64,000 bases of DNA, taken from Globisporangium splendens (taxonomy: Eukaryota > Oomycota > Peronosporomycetes > Pythiales > Pythiaceae). The notes under the pieces are model-generated. The model saw only the letters and a program-made list of their open reading frames with translations, was not told the DNA's origin and did no database searches. Positions 46,101-58,789 of the stretch are shown here, in pieces. The translations under genes were made by a program, and so were the position numbers. Location of the stretch: the NCBI GenBank assembly GCA_006386115.1, contig VFIW01000018.1, forward strand, positions 186,001 through 250,000, in the 5' to 3' direction. Every line of letters starts with the position of its first letter. The stretch's first letter is position 1.

Positions 46101-47175
46101 AGACCAGTTGGATCGCAACCAGCGTGCATACTTCTTGAACTTTGCCGTCAACTGCTGGCTCGCGTTGCGTCTCGAATTCGCGGGTACGTTGATCGCGTCG
46201 TTTGCGGCGCTGTGTGCGGTCTTGGCGCACAACCCAAGCACGAGTGAGGGTATGGCGTTCGCTGGTCTTGCGGGTGTGTCGCTCTCGTACGCGTTCAGCG
46301 TCACACAGTCGTTGAACTGGTCGGTGCGCATGATCAGTCAGTTGCAAACGCAGATGGTGTCGGTTGAACGCATTCACAACTACTCGGAGATGGAGATTGA
46401 GCCTGCGCTCACGAGCGTCGGCAAGCTCCCACCGAACAAGGAGTGGCCAGATGCCGGTGAGATTGTGTTTCGCAACGTCAACTTGCGCTACCGCCCTGGT
46501 CTCCCACGTGTGCTGCGCAACCTTTCGCTCACGATCAAGCCGCAAGAGAAGATCGGCATTGTTGGTCGCACGGGTGCTGGCAAGAGCAGTTTGGTCGTCG
46601 GGTTGATGCGGTTGGTCGAGTTGGACTCCGGTTCGATCGTCATCGATGGCGTCGACATCAGCACGATCGGGCTGCACGAGTTGCGCGGCAAGATCTCGAT
46701 TATCCCACAAGACCCAGTGCTGTTCTCTGGCACTGTGCGAAGCAACGTGGACCCTTTTGACCAATACAGTGACGACCAGATCTGGACGTCGATCAAGCGT
46801 GCTCACTTGGGCAACGCTGTCACGGCGTTGGACGGCAAGGTGGACGAAAAGGGCAACAACTTCAGTGTCGGCGAACGCCAGTTGCTGTGCATTGCGCGCG
46901 CGTTACTCAAGCGCTCGCGTATTATCTTGATGGATGAAGCGACGGCGTCGATCGATACTGAGACTGACCGCAAGATCCAGTTGAGCATCCGTGAAGAGTT
47001 CAAGGACTGCACGTGTCTGACGATCGCGCATCGCATCAACACGATCCTGGATGCCGACCGCATCCTTGTGATGGAGAAGGGATCTGTCGGTGAATTCGAC
47101 ACCCCAGCAGCATTGCAGAAGAAATCGGACGGACTGTTCAAGTCGCTCGTGTCGCACTGGCGCGAAGAAAACTAA
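43189..47175 (+). CDS. ABCC (MRP-type) full ABC transporter
   Basis: Single exon, 1328 residues, the usual length for a short MRP lacking TMD0. TMD1 spans about 95-400, NBD1 about 455-690, TMD2 about 755-1050 and NBD2 about 1080-1320. NBD1: Walker A GHVGSGKST (about 490), signature LSGGQRTR (about 580), Walker B IYILDDILSAVD (about 600) with Asp in place of the catalytic Glu, the usual ABCC asymmetry. NBD2: Walker A GRTGAGKSS (about 1125), signature FSVGERQ (about 1224), Walker B IILMDEATASID with the Glu kept. ABCC pumps export glutathione conjugates, organic anions and xenobiotics (known). The substrate is not predictable. A strong Inr-FPR core promoter sits just upstream, suggesting active expression. 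Confidence 0.95.
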   Translation: MAGGVTVSKAKRDEKKPLLNGADYGSTTGAAYANTSGLGDRYPTQDATCVSAALFSWVTPLMELGNKRPLEHEDLYQLDPSNRAHNVSTTFAKAWTAQVAKEHPSLTWALARTFGGQIAKAGFLKLIHDSLQFVGPLMIKDIILFLQDPTAPMSQGLTYAGIVFVSGVTQGFMLRNYFFHCFESGMRVRSAIVTMVYQKSLVLSAAARQKKTTGEITNLMSIDAQRLQELSTYINSVWFSVFQITVSCYLLYKQIGIATFAGVAVIILLLPVTAGISKLMRRLQLRLMKVKDERIKICHEVLAGMKVIKLQAWENSFTKRVMQFRHDELKKLETYIYARSASVTLFSAIPSLVTVSSFLTYVLLGNTLDVGTALTSLALFNILRFPLLMLPQVLNSIVEASVSVDRLQSYFLEEEREKVGPGDLKAVGVAVVDADFMWETAVKEGNSNEPASDDQKSLLAASPKSIDLNAPVLRNINISVKSGELLAVVGHVGSGKSTLLSGILGDARCSRGNVFLRGSVAYVSQQPFIQNATVRENICFGLPFEQERYNEAVRVSSLKKDLAILPGGDMTEIGEKGINLSGGQRTRVAIARAVYQHADIYILDDILSAVDSHVGHDIFTNCIKQALKDKLVILVTHGLTFLNQCDSIIVLEKGTIVEHDTYDNLMNKNGILTDLVSKYKDQDQQHKTIEEVEEEVIEYTNPLEADDEEVALEDYVNNRSRTSSIRSDITHEGELAEGQLIVDEDRSTGDVAWSVYKVWINAFGGMAAGFFLIVVFIVTQAINLSSTWWLSYWSENSESNKDSQMYYVYVFMILNLAYAVALYFRAITTYTGGLRASKKMFQNLLARIIRAPTSFFDTTPTGRIVNRLSKDVYTVDESIPATWSMLLNTMMTVFATLATISYVTPIFMVILIPVLIGYYTSQRYFIKTSRELQRLDSISRSPVFALLSETLDGLPTIRAYGAESKFAKKNEDQLDRNQRAYFLNFAVNCWLALRLEFAGTLIASFAALCAVLAHNPSTSEGMAFAGLAGVSLSYAFSVTQSLNWSVRMISQLQTQMVSVERIHNYSEMEIEPALTSVGKLPPNKEWPDAGEIVFRNVNLRYRPGLPRVLRNLSLTIKPQEKIGIVGRTGAGKSSLVVGLMRLVELDSGSIVIDGVDISTIGLHELRGKISIIPQDPVLFSGTVRSNVDPFDQYSDDQIWTSIKRAHLGNAVTALDGKVDEKGNNFSVGERQLLCIARALLKRSRIILMDEATASIDTETDRKIQLSIREEFKDCTCLTIAHRINTILDADRILVMEKGSVGEFDTPAALQKKSDGLFKSLVSHWREEN

Positions 47176-49122
47176 ATCGGCAGGCGTTTGCCTGCAAGTC
47201 ACTCGGTTATCGTACGTACCACTGCATGTATTGCATGATCGTTCTTAGATTCACTACTGCACACAGAACAGCCTAAATATACAAACCGTAAACATACTGG
47301 TGTGGTTCTTGGCAGAATCGGAAACGCAGCTGATAAAGAAAGAAGCTGGCGCTGCGTTTCAAGCAAATCGTTTTACGGCGTAGCAAACACGAAACACTCA
47401 GCAGGTCAGCGCTGTTCACCCGCCGTCACCAATATCTGCGAATGTCAAAGCGTCGCCTCTTGAGCTTCTGACGAGTCAAATGCACAGCTAAACCATTATC
47501 CATTGTCGACACAATGCGAGGTTCATGTTCAGGTTGCGATCTACTTACAGCAGGCTGTCAGTGTCGTCCCGTCACCATGAGCGGCATCGTCTAGGCGAGT
47601 GCTCCAATGTGCCGTTGCTGGCGACTTAATGGTCGCCAACCAGGCAGTCTGAGCTGTGCAGAAGAGTCCAGTCCGTGCGTGTGAGTGTGTGTTGGAGCCC
47701 ATGGAGGAGGTATTTCGCGATGTGGTTCGGTCCCATCGTGCTTGGACTTCGTGTCCATGACAACAGTAAACGGAGACAACTGACAAGTTCATGACCATCA
47801 AAAGCACGTCCGAACCGTCCAGACTCGAGACAAAAAGAGGTAAGATCTCAACTGTATGTTTGGGGGGTCAATTTGATGGGGTCTCGTTTGATGTGACCCG
47901 TTTATTTCAGCTTTTTACGGAGAGAAGCACCTGGTGGTGAGCGACTTCGCCTCCTTATTCTCACACTCGCTCTGTGAAACTCGAGTATTGCTCCTTCCCC
48001 GTTTTACTTATTCCTCGAGCAGACTCGTCACAGCATTCCCCAGCTCCAGTTCCAGTCGAAACCCAAACGTCGTCAAGTCTATTGTCACTGTCAAAGTACC
48101 AAGGACGACAGCGCGAGAGCTCCGACAGTGTTCGAATCAGACTCGTCCGATTTGGTTGAAGTGAACACCAGGACAACCCCAGTCTTCCAAGGCATTCGCT
48201 CCGCGTTGCTTCCAATTTAAAGGAGGAAGCGATGTCGACGAAAGATGAAGTGAGCGAAGGAGACGTGGAGTTTCCGTCACACGGCACTTCCTACCGCTAA
48301 GGTGGCATTCAGAAGTGGTAGGGTGCAATTTCGGCTCGAGGATCAGGATACCAAGAGACAATGGTGAGCATTTTGACTTTCTCCTTCTCGCCTAGCTGTT
48401 GATTCGACTCATGTCTGGATGTTTTGTATGTGTACATGTTTGACGCAAGCAGGAAGTCGACCAAACTCAAGCTGTCAGATATTGTGACCGTGGAGAATGC
48501 GATTCCGCAGGCAAGCTTCAACACGATGGCAAACCGTTCACCAGTCGTGTTCTTCTTCCGCAGGCTCCGACACATCGGCGATGACGTTTTAGTATTCACA
48601 TGCATTGAGGATGGCGGAAGGCGAACCGCTGAGTGTGGTGAATCTCTCAAGCAACTACGTGTCGAAAGGATCCACTCTGTCCATCACTTTGGTGGACTGA
48701 GACACCAGTTTCTTGTTTGCTTCCGCGTGAGTTTGGTGGTTTTTGTGTTTCCGTTTTCTCGCATCTCTCGTTCAGAGCCGCGACAGCAAAGTTCTCACTC
48801 TATACGTGTGTTTCCATTCCAAATTGGCGTTTTTCTAAGTGGCAGGAAATGAATGTCATTGTCGTGACATCTCGATTCAGAATTGTTTTTTTTCAATATC
48901 ACTCTTGTCTCCATGAATTTGCACTGCTCCTTAAAACCCTGAGCTATCCGATAGGACAGTCGCCGCGGTTGAGGCTGCGTTCCCAGTTTTAGCTCTCGTC
49001 ATTCCTGTTTTAGATCGCAACGTCTGCATGTGGATTACTTCTCATCTCTTTTCATCCTTCAGTCCAGTCGTGTGAGCTTTGTGTCTCTGCCTTCCTATCT
49101 GGGAGATAACGCGTTTATCAGG
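47176..49122. other. 1.9 kb intergenic region
   Basis: No confident gene. A frame at about 48424-48720 (plus) is open but lacks domain-like features. A short leader-like stretch near 48230-48300 ends quickly in TAA. It probably includes the ABCC 3' UTR and the promoter of the interrupted membrane-protein gene. Confidence 0.35.
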
Positions 49123-49689
49123 ATGACCCAAGTCGGTCTCACACCGTTCACGATCGTGCCAGCTCAGCAGCCAGACGCGGCTTCAGGCAGCAACAGCAGC
49201 AGTACCACCGATTCCAAGACCCCCGAGATCTCACTGCCACTCGCTCGGGTCTACTGGTGTATCGTCGTGGCCACGCACGTGCTCGTCGCAGTCTTCTTCT
49301 ACGGCCATGCTAATGTGTATTGTCATCTCCACAGTCTCGACAGCAGCAACCCTGGCGATGATACCACACTTTTACCGCTCGTGAAAGCCCGGGTTCGCCA
49401 ATTCTTCACCCCAGTCGTCATGGGCAGCACAGTAATCGCGATTTGCCACGCTATTGCCGTCGTGAATGCGCTGCTGTCGAGTCTGTGGTCCCGAGAATTG
49501 GTGTTTTCGCCTGATATCTGGCTCACGGGACCAGACAAGAAGCTCGCGCTCACCGTCCCACAACCACGGAAGCGCGATACATGGCGCAGTCTCAAACTGC
49601 TGCTCACCCTGTACGACAAGCTCTATCGAAGTGGCTTCGATCTGCTCCATGTCGCGGTCGAGATCAAAGTAGCATCTCAAGTGTTTCAG
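49123..49689 (+). pseudogene. 5' part of a membrane-protein gene interrupted by the LINE array
   Basis: From ATG 49123 the frame encodes 189 residues. They comprise a Ser/Thr-rich start, a TM helix (VYWCIVVATHVLVAVFFYG), a luminal or extracellular loop, a second TM helix (STVIAICHAIAVVNALLSSLW), then a soluble segment ending LLHVAVEIKVASQVFQ. It resembles, from memory of the group, the N-terminal part of a large oomycete family of multi-TM proteins with LRRs; I cannot verify this. At 49689/49690 the sequence switches to LINE sequence (the frame happens to stay open to 49929). No downstream half is found in the window, so the gene is truncated here. Confidence 0.6.
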
Positions 49690-50200
49690 GACTGTGACAT
49701 CATGGCAACAAGAGACTTGAACGGACAGAAGGTGTCGTTCCATGCACATCCACGCTTCACAAGAATCGTGCAACTATGGGGTGGCAACGGACGATACAAT
49801 AACACCAGATCTTTCTATCGGCAACAAGTTGCAGCAACGAGGACACAAATTGGCAAAGATACTCGAGAGATGCAGCAGTCAACAAAGCTGTCCAAACAGC
49901 AGGATCTCTGTGGCCAGGACTGCAATTAATCCAATGGAGCGAATTGCACAACATCCCAGGGATTACAGTTTATACGGCTCAGACTCTTCTCCGGCTGAAA
50001 GCCAACCGACTCTCCATGTGGAACTAGGAGAAAGCTGATCTATCCTGCTCGAATCCCGAATGCTCCCAAGTTGTCCAATCTTCTGTTTAACATCTATTCT
50101 GGGAGTGTCCGAAAGCCAAACTGGTGTGGAACTACTTTTATGCGCTATGGGCGAAGATCGGAATCACTCCTGGTCACGACCCCGCAATCTGGATCATCAG
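49690..50200 (+). mobile_element. LINE array: leftmost partial tail
   Basis: Equivalent to 53984-54494 and 58279-58789. It begins in the post-RT region (CDIMATRDLNGQK) and covers the CCHC-type zinc finger (C-x4-C-x11-H-x4-C) region. It has a 2-bp insertion near 49866 and a TAG (50026-50028) relative to the middle copy. Confidence 0.88.
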
Positions 50201-53200
50201 TGCGAGCAGGGGGAGATGGCTCAACTGTCTCTCCGGCGGAAGTACAGCGTGGAATACAAGGCACATCAACGTATTCCGGCGATGGACTACCGTTGCGACC
50301 ATATCAACCCACAACCCAAGCTCGTCGTGACAACCACCGACTCAGAAGGCGCAGTGCGACAGTCAGTGCTCGCCATGAGCTAACTGTTGGATTCCACACA
50401 CAGAATGTGATGGGGTTCTCCAAATCCGACGCCAATCTGAACTCGTGGTTTTCACATTTTCGACAGACTGATGACTCGGGATCATTGGACATTGTCTTTC
50501 TCCAAGAAACGCACGTCATGGAGACCGAAGTGGCATCAATGCAATCCAGATTTCGTCGAAGTTGGGGTTTTCAGGAACCATCAGAAGAGTCGGATCCCAG
50601 ACTCTCTCTCTGGTCAGCTTCCACCGAGCGCAAAGGAGGAGTGGCGATCTTGTTGAATCCCTATTCGTGCATAACTACACTGGCTCCATATAAGCAGGAT
50701 CAGTGGAATGCGCACTGGATGGCAGCTACGGTGACGTTGCGTGGTGAAACGGTGTTACTTCTCAACATCTACGCTCCTTCTACCGTATTTGCAAGGGAAG
50801 TTTTCTACAGAGCACTATCAGGTCTCCTCTCGTCACATGATGGACTCATTCTGTGCGGTGGAGACTTTAATTGCACTCTCAACCAGACGGCAGACAGGTC
50901 TCACAACAACCACAACAAAGTGCACGATTCCAGGGAATTGAAGAAACTGCTTCAGAAATTGAATCTTGTTGATACCCTTGAGGATGATACTCTTCGCGCC
51001 ACAGACACACGAGACGTCAAAGCATTCCATCGACAGCATCACACCTACTACTATACACTGCCTTCAGGTGACAGTGCCAGCAGTAGGCTCGACCGGTGGT
51101 ACTGCAGCAATGATCATCTCGACTGGGTTCGCAGCGTCTACCAAAGCGTAGCTGGTCCGTTCTCCGATCACAATGGAGTCACGATCCGGGTAGCTGCTCC
51201 TGACAAGGTGATCCAAAGCAAGAAGCCTCGTGTTGTCTATCCACTTCCGAGGAGTGCAGCGGCGCATGCGGCGATTATTGGAAAAGATATCTTCGAAAAA
51301 GCTCATGATCAACTTGATGAATTACGTGGACGTTACTCTTCGCCTCGTGATTATGCTCTGGCCACAACAAATTGGTGGGATGAAGCCAAGATCGCGCTCA
51401 GGATCAGGTACCTTGAAGCTAAAAAATCGTACTTCGCCAGATTGAATCAAGGATACAAGAAGAAAATCCAGAGGTTGCAACGACGCCTCTCAGAATCGGA
51501 AGTGCAGATGCTCGATCACTCTGGTGGAGCGGTGAGTGATCATAACGTGGAGTTGTCGCAAGAGTTTCTTACCACCGCCACGAGTATTCGTCGTGCCATT
51601 GCAGAATGCAAATCTAAGTGGCAGGCTTCGAAACGGGACCGCATTTTTCGGGAGCACATGCATCATGAACGAAAAACGAGCAAATCCTTCTACAAGCGTA
51701 TCTCGACCAAGTTACTTGACAACACTATCTTCACACTCGGTGGCACAGCTACTTACGGACCCATGCGTTCACGAGAACTTGCTGACGACATGGGAGAAGG
51801 ATGGAAATCAATCATGCAACAGGCGCCCACTCTGCAAACCGACATCGATCAAATCCTTGATCCAGGAACAGCTATTCCTCCGTCGGACAGATTAGGCTTC
51901 CTGCTCAAACCGATCAATTCGAGTGAAATTAAACAGGCTGTGAAGAAATGCAAGAGAGGCAAAGCTCACGGTCCTGACGAACTCGGCAATGACTGGTACA
52001 GAGACCACTGTGACGAGATTACCGGTTTATTCGAGCGACTTTTCAACTTGTGGATACCCGAATGCATTCTACCAAGTTCGTTCAGTGAAGCACATATTCA
52101 CTGCATAAAAAAGTCCGTCTCTGCTGCATCGCCGCTGGACTACAGACCAATCGCACTCCTCAACTCTGATTACAAAATATTCACACGGATATTTGCAACC
52201 AGATTACGAACGGTGCTCCCTTGGCTTATCCATCACATGCAAGCTGGTTTCGTTCCAGGGCGAGCAATCCCAACTACGATCGATGTGTTATTGGCTGCGC
52301 AACAGCGGGCCACGAGCGACCCTGCCGTGTCCAGAGCGATCGCGTTGCTCCTTGATTTTGCTAAAGCCTATGATTCACTCGATCGCAGCTTTCTGGCACA
52401 AGCGCTCCAGCATCTTGGATTCCCATTGAAGTTCGTACACTTAGTGAAGGTGTTACATTCTCAAACCACTTACAAGTTCATTGTCAACGGTTTCCTGTCG
52501 AGAAAGTACAACGTAACATCCGGAATTCGTCAAGGATGTCCGCTGGCCCCTCTTCTCTTCATCTTGGCGTTAGAGGTTCTTTATCGGAAAATCGAATAGA
52601 GTGGCGAAATACACGGCGTTGAACTCCAGGCAGCAGGATGCGCAACTGAAGTCAGACTTGGAGGATACGCAGACGACACGACCATTTATCTTAGCGATCC
52701 CAAGGATATTAACGCCGTGTTTACAATCTTAGACAAATATGGAGCAGCTTCTGGGCTTCGAGTCAATCGGCACAAATCTGCAGTATTACCGCTGAACAAG
52801 GAATAAAGCTCCACCGAAGAGTCAGTCAGTGACATTCATGTGCTACAACGTGAGGAACATTGCCGCTACCTCGGTATCCAAGTCGGACAAACGCCTTCGA
52901 ATGCAATTAACTGGTCCAAGTGCATCCAAGCCTTACGTGTCAGACTTCGACTTGTGCGTCTCAAAACTCACTCTGTCGCCCAACGCGCAGCAATTGCCAG
53001 TGCCGCCATCATACCCAAAGTGCTTTACGTGGCCAGGCACTCTTGGCCCTCTACGGCTATTGTCAATCAGCTACACGACCTAGTGAAACAATTTGTCTGG
53101 GGCTCAAGGAATGGTAAGCCTGCGAAACCGTGGATGAAGGATGAACAAGCCGAACTCAAAAAAATGAATGGAGGCTTGTCAGTACCCAACATCAGAACTG

Positions 53201-54494
53201 AGCTGATGACGGTGAGTGCCACAGCAGTCTCCAAATGGGCAATCACTACCTCTCACATCGATCAGGTCATCGGGGAAATCTTGCTTCACAACACAAGGGC
53301 TTCTTCGACGTACATCACGCCGCTCGATGCAATTCCAAGGCGGCCACCCCAGCTTCGTGGTGACATGTGGACAACTGGCGCAGCATTATGTGCGTCGCTC
53401 CATTCTCGACCCTATGAGCCCAGAGAACGTGATAATGTACGTTGGTGTTACGAGCGCTTCAAGTCGACAATTGTGCAGACTCAATGGGACGGCGATGTGT
53501 TCCAGATCGACCTCAGCTCTAAAATGTCTGACAGGCTTCCAGGTATCATCGCTGAAGGACGAAGGCTACGTGGGACATTCTGTGCAGAATGGTTGCCATA
53601 CATGACCTCGACTGCAGATGGGTGGCTTCTTGATTCCAACGGCTCCCCTTACAAGCTTGCTCACTCACCGTTATCAGTTGGAACAGCACAACTGGGTGAC
53701 ATACTTCGATGGGAGTGGATAAGACCAGGAGTGCTTAACTTCATCTCAGCATGTGGAATCTCCGGATTCTCCCGGCCGTCTATTCGAGCGCTCGAGCGGT
53801 TATGTGCTACGTTGGTATCCAACTTCCCACAGCTCCTGTATCGACCACAGCAAACAAATGTGCTTCGACTGTACAACGGGCAACGTCATTACAACCACGA
53901 ATGGCATCTGCACACCAGCGAAGCAACTCTGACCCACGTCGACACGACCCCAGTCAAAGCTATGCATACAGTTCACTCCGCAACGGACTGTGACATCATG
54001 GCAACAAGAGACTTGAACGGACAGAAGGTGTCGTTCCATGCACATCCACGCTTCACAAGAATCGTGCAACTATGGGGTGGCAACGGACGATACAATACGA
54101 CCAGATCTTTCTATCGGCAACAAGTTGCAGCAACGAGGACACAAATTGGCAAAGATACTCGAGATGCAGCAGTCAACAAAGCTGTCCAAACAGCAGGATC
54201 TCTGTGGCCAGGACTGCAATTAATCCAGTGGAGCGAATTACACAACATCCCAGGGATTACAGTTTATACGGCTCAGACTCTTCTCCGGCTGAAAGCCAAC
54301 CGACTCTCCATGTGGAACTATGAGAAAGCTGATCTATCCTGCTCGAATCCCGAATGCTCCCAAGTTGTCCAATCTTCTGTTCAACATCTATTCTGGGAGT
54401 GTCCGAAAGCCAAACTGGTGTGGAACTACTTTTATGCGCTATGGGCGAAGATCGGAATCACTCCTGGTCACGACCCCGCAATCTGGATCATCAG
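50201..54494 (+). pseudogene. LINE unit A: endonuclease-RT-zinc finger ORF2, two stop codons
   Basis: The AP endonuclease begins at about 50380 (FLQETHV, GDFNCTL, SDHNGV are the catalytic blocks). RT blocks run from about 51940 (KAHGPDELG, DYRPIALLNSDYK, AGFVPGRA, LLLDFAKAYDSLD, GIRQGCPLAPLLF, YADDTTIYL). The zinc finger is at about 54340. In-frame TAG at 52597-52599 (GAG in unit B) and TAA at 52804-52806 (TAC in unit B) break it into ORFs 50071-52599 and 52840-54621. Encoded activity (known family): target-primed reverse transcription. It is inactive as read. Confidence 0.88.
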
Positions 54495-57400
54495 TGCGAG
54501 CAGGGGGAGATGGCTCAACTGTCTCTCCGGCGGAAGTACAGCGTGGAATACAAGGCACATCAACGTATTCCGGCGATGGACTACCGTTGCGACCATATCA
54601 ACCCACAACCCAAGCTCGTGATGACAACCACCTACCCAGAAGGCGCAGTGCGACAGTCAATGCTCGCCATGAGCTAACTGTTGGATTCCACACACAGAAT
54701 GTGATGGGGTTCTCCAAATCCGACGCCAATCTGAACGCGTGGTTTTCGCATTTTCGACAGACTGATGACTCGGGATCATTGGACATTGTCTTTCTCCAAG
54801 AAACGCACGTCATGGAGACCGAAGTGGCATCAATGCAATCCAGATTTCGTCGAAGTTGGGGTTTTCAGGAACCATCAGAAGAGTCGGATCCCAGACTCTC
54901 TCTCTGGTCAGCTTCCACCGAGCGCAAAGGAGGAGTGGCGATCTTGTTGAATCCCTATTCGTGCATACCTACACTGACTCCATATAAGCAGGATCAGTGG
55001 AATGCGCACTGGATGGCAGCTACGGTGACGTTGCGTGGTGAAACGGTGTTACTTCTCAACATCTACGCTCCTTCTACCGTATTTGCAAGGGAAGTTTTCT
55101 ACAGAGCACTATCAGGTCTCCTCTCGTCACATGATGGACTCATTCTGTGCGGTGGAGACTTTAATTGCACTCTCAACCAGACGGCAGACAGGTCTCACAA
55201 CAACCACAACAAAGTGCACGATTCCAGGGAATTGAAGAAACTGCTTCAGAAATTGAATCTTGTTGATACCCTTGAGGATGATACTCTTCGCGCCACAGAC
55301 ACACGAGACGTCAAAGCATTCCATCGACAGCATCACACCTACTACTATACACTGCCTTCAGGTGACAGTGCCAGCAGTAGGCTCGACCGGTGGTACTGCA
55401 GCAATGATCATCTCGACTGGGTTCGCAGCGTCTACCAAAGCGTAGCTGGTCCGTTCTCCGATCACAATGGAGTCACGATCCGGGTAGCTGCTCCTGACAA
55501 GGTGATCCAAAGCAAGAAGCCTCGTGTTGTCTATCCACTTCCGAGGAGTGCAGCGGCGCATGCGGCGATTATTGGAAAAGATATCTTCGAAAAAGCTCAT
55601 GATCAACTTGATGAATTACGTGGACGTTACTCTTCGCCTCGTGATTATGCTCTGGCCACAACAAATTGGTGGGATGAAGCCAAGATCGCGCTCAGGATCA
55701 GGTACCTTGAAGCTAAAAAATCGTACTTCGCCAGATTGAATCAAGGATACAAGAAGAAAATCCAGAGGTTGCAACGACGCCTCTCAGAATCAGAAGCGCA
55801 GATGCTCGATCACTCTGGTGGAGCGGTGGGTGATCAAAACGTGGAGTTGTCGCAAGAGTTTCTTACCACCGCCACGAGTATCCGTCGTGCCATTGCAGAA
55901 TGCAAATCTAAGTGGCAGGCTTCGAAACGGGACCGCATTTTTCGGGAGCACATGCATCATGAACGAAAAACGAGCAAATCCTTCTACAAGCGTATCTCGA
56001 CCAAGTTCCTTGACAACACTATCTTCGCACTCGGTGGCACAGCGACTTACGGACCCAGGCGTTCACGAGAACTTGCTGACGACATGGGAGAAGGATGGAA
56101 ATCAATCATGCAACAGGCGCCCACTCTGCAAACTGACATCGATCAAATCCTTGATCCAGGAACAGCTATTCCTCCGTCGGACAGATTAGGCTTCCTGCTC
56201 AAACCGATCAATTCGAGTGAAATTAAACAGGCTGTGAAGAAATGCAAGAGAGGCAAAGCTCACGGTCCTGACGAACTCGGCAATGACTGGTACAGAGACC
56301 ACTGTGACGAGATTACCGGTCTATTCGAGCGACTTTTCAACTTGTGGATACCCGAATGCATTCTACCAAGTTCGTTCAGTGAAGCACATATTCACTGCAT
56401 AAAAAAGTCCGTCTCTGCTGCATCGCCGCTGGACTACAGGCCAATCGCACTCCTCAACTCTGATTACAAAATATTCACACGGATATTTGCAACCAGATTA
56501 CGAACCGTGCTCCCTTGGCTTATCCATCACATGCAAGCTGGTTTCGTTCCAGGGCGAGCAATCCCAACTACGATCGATGTGCTATTGGCTGCGCAACAGC
56601 GGGCCATGAGCGACCCCGCCATGTCCAGAGCGATCGCGTTGCTCCTTGATTTTGCTAAAGCCTATGATTCACTCGATCGCAGCTTTCTGGCACAAGCGCT
56701 CCAGCATCTTGGATTCCCATTGAAGTTCGTACACTTAGTGAAGGTGTTACATTCTCAAACCACTTACAAGTTCATTGTCAACGGTTTCCTGTCGAGAAAG
56801 TACAACGTAACATCCGGAATTCGTCAAGGATATCCGCTGGCCCCTCTTCTCTTCATCTTGGCGTTAGAGGTTCTTTATCGGAAAATCGAAGAGAGTGACG
56901 AAATACACGGCGTTGAACTCCAGGCAGCAGGATGCGCAACTGAAGTCAGACTTGGAGGATACGCAGACGACACGACCATTTATCTTAGCGATCCCAAAGG
57001 ATATTAACGCCGTGTTTGCAATCCTGGACAAATATGGAGCAGCTTCTGGGCTTCGAGTCAATCGGCACAAATCTGCAGTATTACCGCTGAACAAGGAATA
57101 CAGCTCCACCGAAGAGTCAGTCAGTGACATTCATGTGCTACAACGTGAGGAACATTGCCGCTACCTCGGTATCCAAGTCGGACAAACGCCTTCGAATGCA
57201 AGTAACTGGTCCAAGTGCATCCAACCCTTACGTGTCAGACTTCGACTTGCGCGTCTCAAAACTCACTCTGTCGCCCAACGCGCAGCAATTGCCAGTGCCG
57301 TCATCATACCCAAAGTGCTTTACGTGGCCAGGCACTCCTGGCCCTCTACGGCTATTGTCAATCAGCTACACGGCCTAGTGAAACAATTTGTCTGGGGCTC

Positions 57401-58789
57401 AAGGAATGGTAAGCCTGCGAAACCGTGGATGAAGGAAGAACAAGCCGAACTCAAAAAAATGAATGGAGGCTTGTCAGTACCCAACATCAGAACTGAGCTG
57501 ATGACGATGAGTGCCACAGCAGTCTCCAAATGGGCAATCACTACCTCTCACATCGATCAGGTCATCGGGGAAATCTTGCTGCACAACACAAGGACTTCTT
57601 CGACGTACATCACGCCGCTCGATGCAATTCCAAGGCGGCCACCCCAGCTTCGTGATAACATGTGGACAACTGGCGCAGCATTATGTGCGTCGCTCCATTC
57701 TCGACCCTATGAGCCCAGAGAACGTGATAATGTACGTTGGTGTTACGAGCACTTCAAGTCGACAATTGTGCAGACTCAATGGGACGGCGATGTGTTCCAG
57801 ATCGACCTCAGCTCTAAAATGTCTGACAGGCTTCCAGGTATCATCGCTGAAGGACGAAAGCTACGTGGGACATTCTGTGCAGAATGGCTGCCATACATGA
57901 CCTCGACTGCAGATGGGTGGCTTCTTGATTCCAACGGCTCCCCTTACAAGCTTGCTCACACATCATTATCAGTTGGAACAGCACAACTGGGTGACATACT
58001 TCGATGGGAGTGGATAAGACCAGGAGTGCTTAACTTCATCTCAGCATGTGGAATCTCCGGATTCTCCCGGCCGTCTATTCGAGCGCTCGAGCGGTTATGT
58101 GCTACGTTGGTATCCAACTTCCCACAGCTTCTGTATCGACCACAGCAAACAAATGTGCTTCGGCTGTACAACGGGCAACGTCATTATAACCACGAATGGC
58201 ATCTGCACACCAGTGAAGCAACTCTGACCCACGTCGACACGACCCTAGTCAAAGCTACGCATACAGTTCACTCTGCAATGGACTGTGACATCATGACAAC
58301 AAGAGACTTGAACGGACAGAAGGTGTCGTTCCATGCACATCCACGTTTCACAAGAATCGTGCAACTATGGGGTGGCAACGGACGATACAATACGACCAGA
58401 TCTTTCTATCGGCAACAAGTTGCAGCAACGAGGACACAAATTGGCAAAGATACTCGAGATGCAGCAGTCAACAAAGCTGTCCAAACAGCAGGATCTCTGT
58501 GGCCAGGACTGCAATTAATCCAATGGAGCGAATTACACAACATCCCAGGGATTACAGTTTATACGGTCCAGACTCTTCTCCGGCTGAAAGCCAACCGACT
58601 CTCCATGTGGAACTAGGAGAAAGCTGATCTATCCTGCTCGAATCCCGAATGCTCCCAAGTTGTCCAATCTTCTGTTCAACATCTATTCTGGGAGTGTCCG
58701 AAAGCCAAACTGGTGTGGAACTACTTTTATGCGCTATGGGCGAAGATCGGAATCACTCCTGGTCACGACCCCGCAATCTGGATCTTCAG
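54495..58789 (+). pseudogene. LINE unit B: endonuclease-RT-zinc finger ORF2, one frameshift and a stop
   Basis: The same layout as unit A, open from 54320 to 57007 (895 codons including a leader read from the previous tail). An extra A in the CCCAAAGG run at about 56994-56999 shifts the frame after YADDTTIYL. The remainder is open from 56895 to 58616, where a TAG (58614-58616) stops it before the zinc finger. The RT motif GIRQGCP is GIRQGYP here. The YADD catalytic box is intact. Confidence 0.88.

Noticed and set aside
43501..46806. Long minus-strand ORFs of 350 and 421 codons
   Set aside because: Antisense to the ABCC transporter, which has full motif support; GC-rich codons leave the complement open.
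48424..48852. 142-codon plus-strand ORF
   Set aside because: No recognisable motif, and a similarly open frame exists on the other strand.
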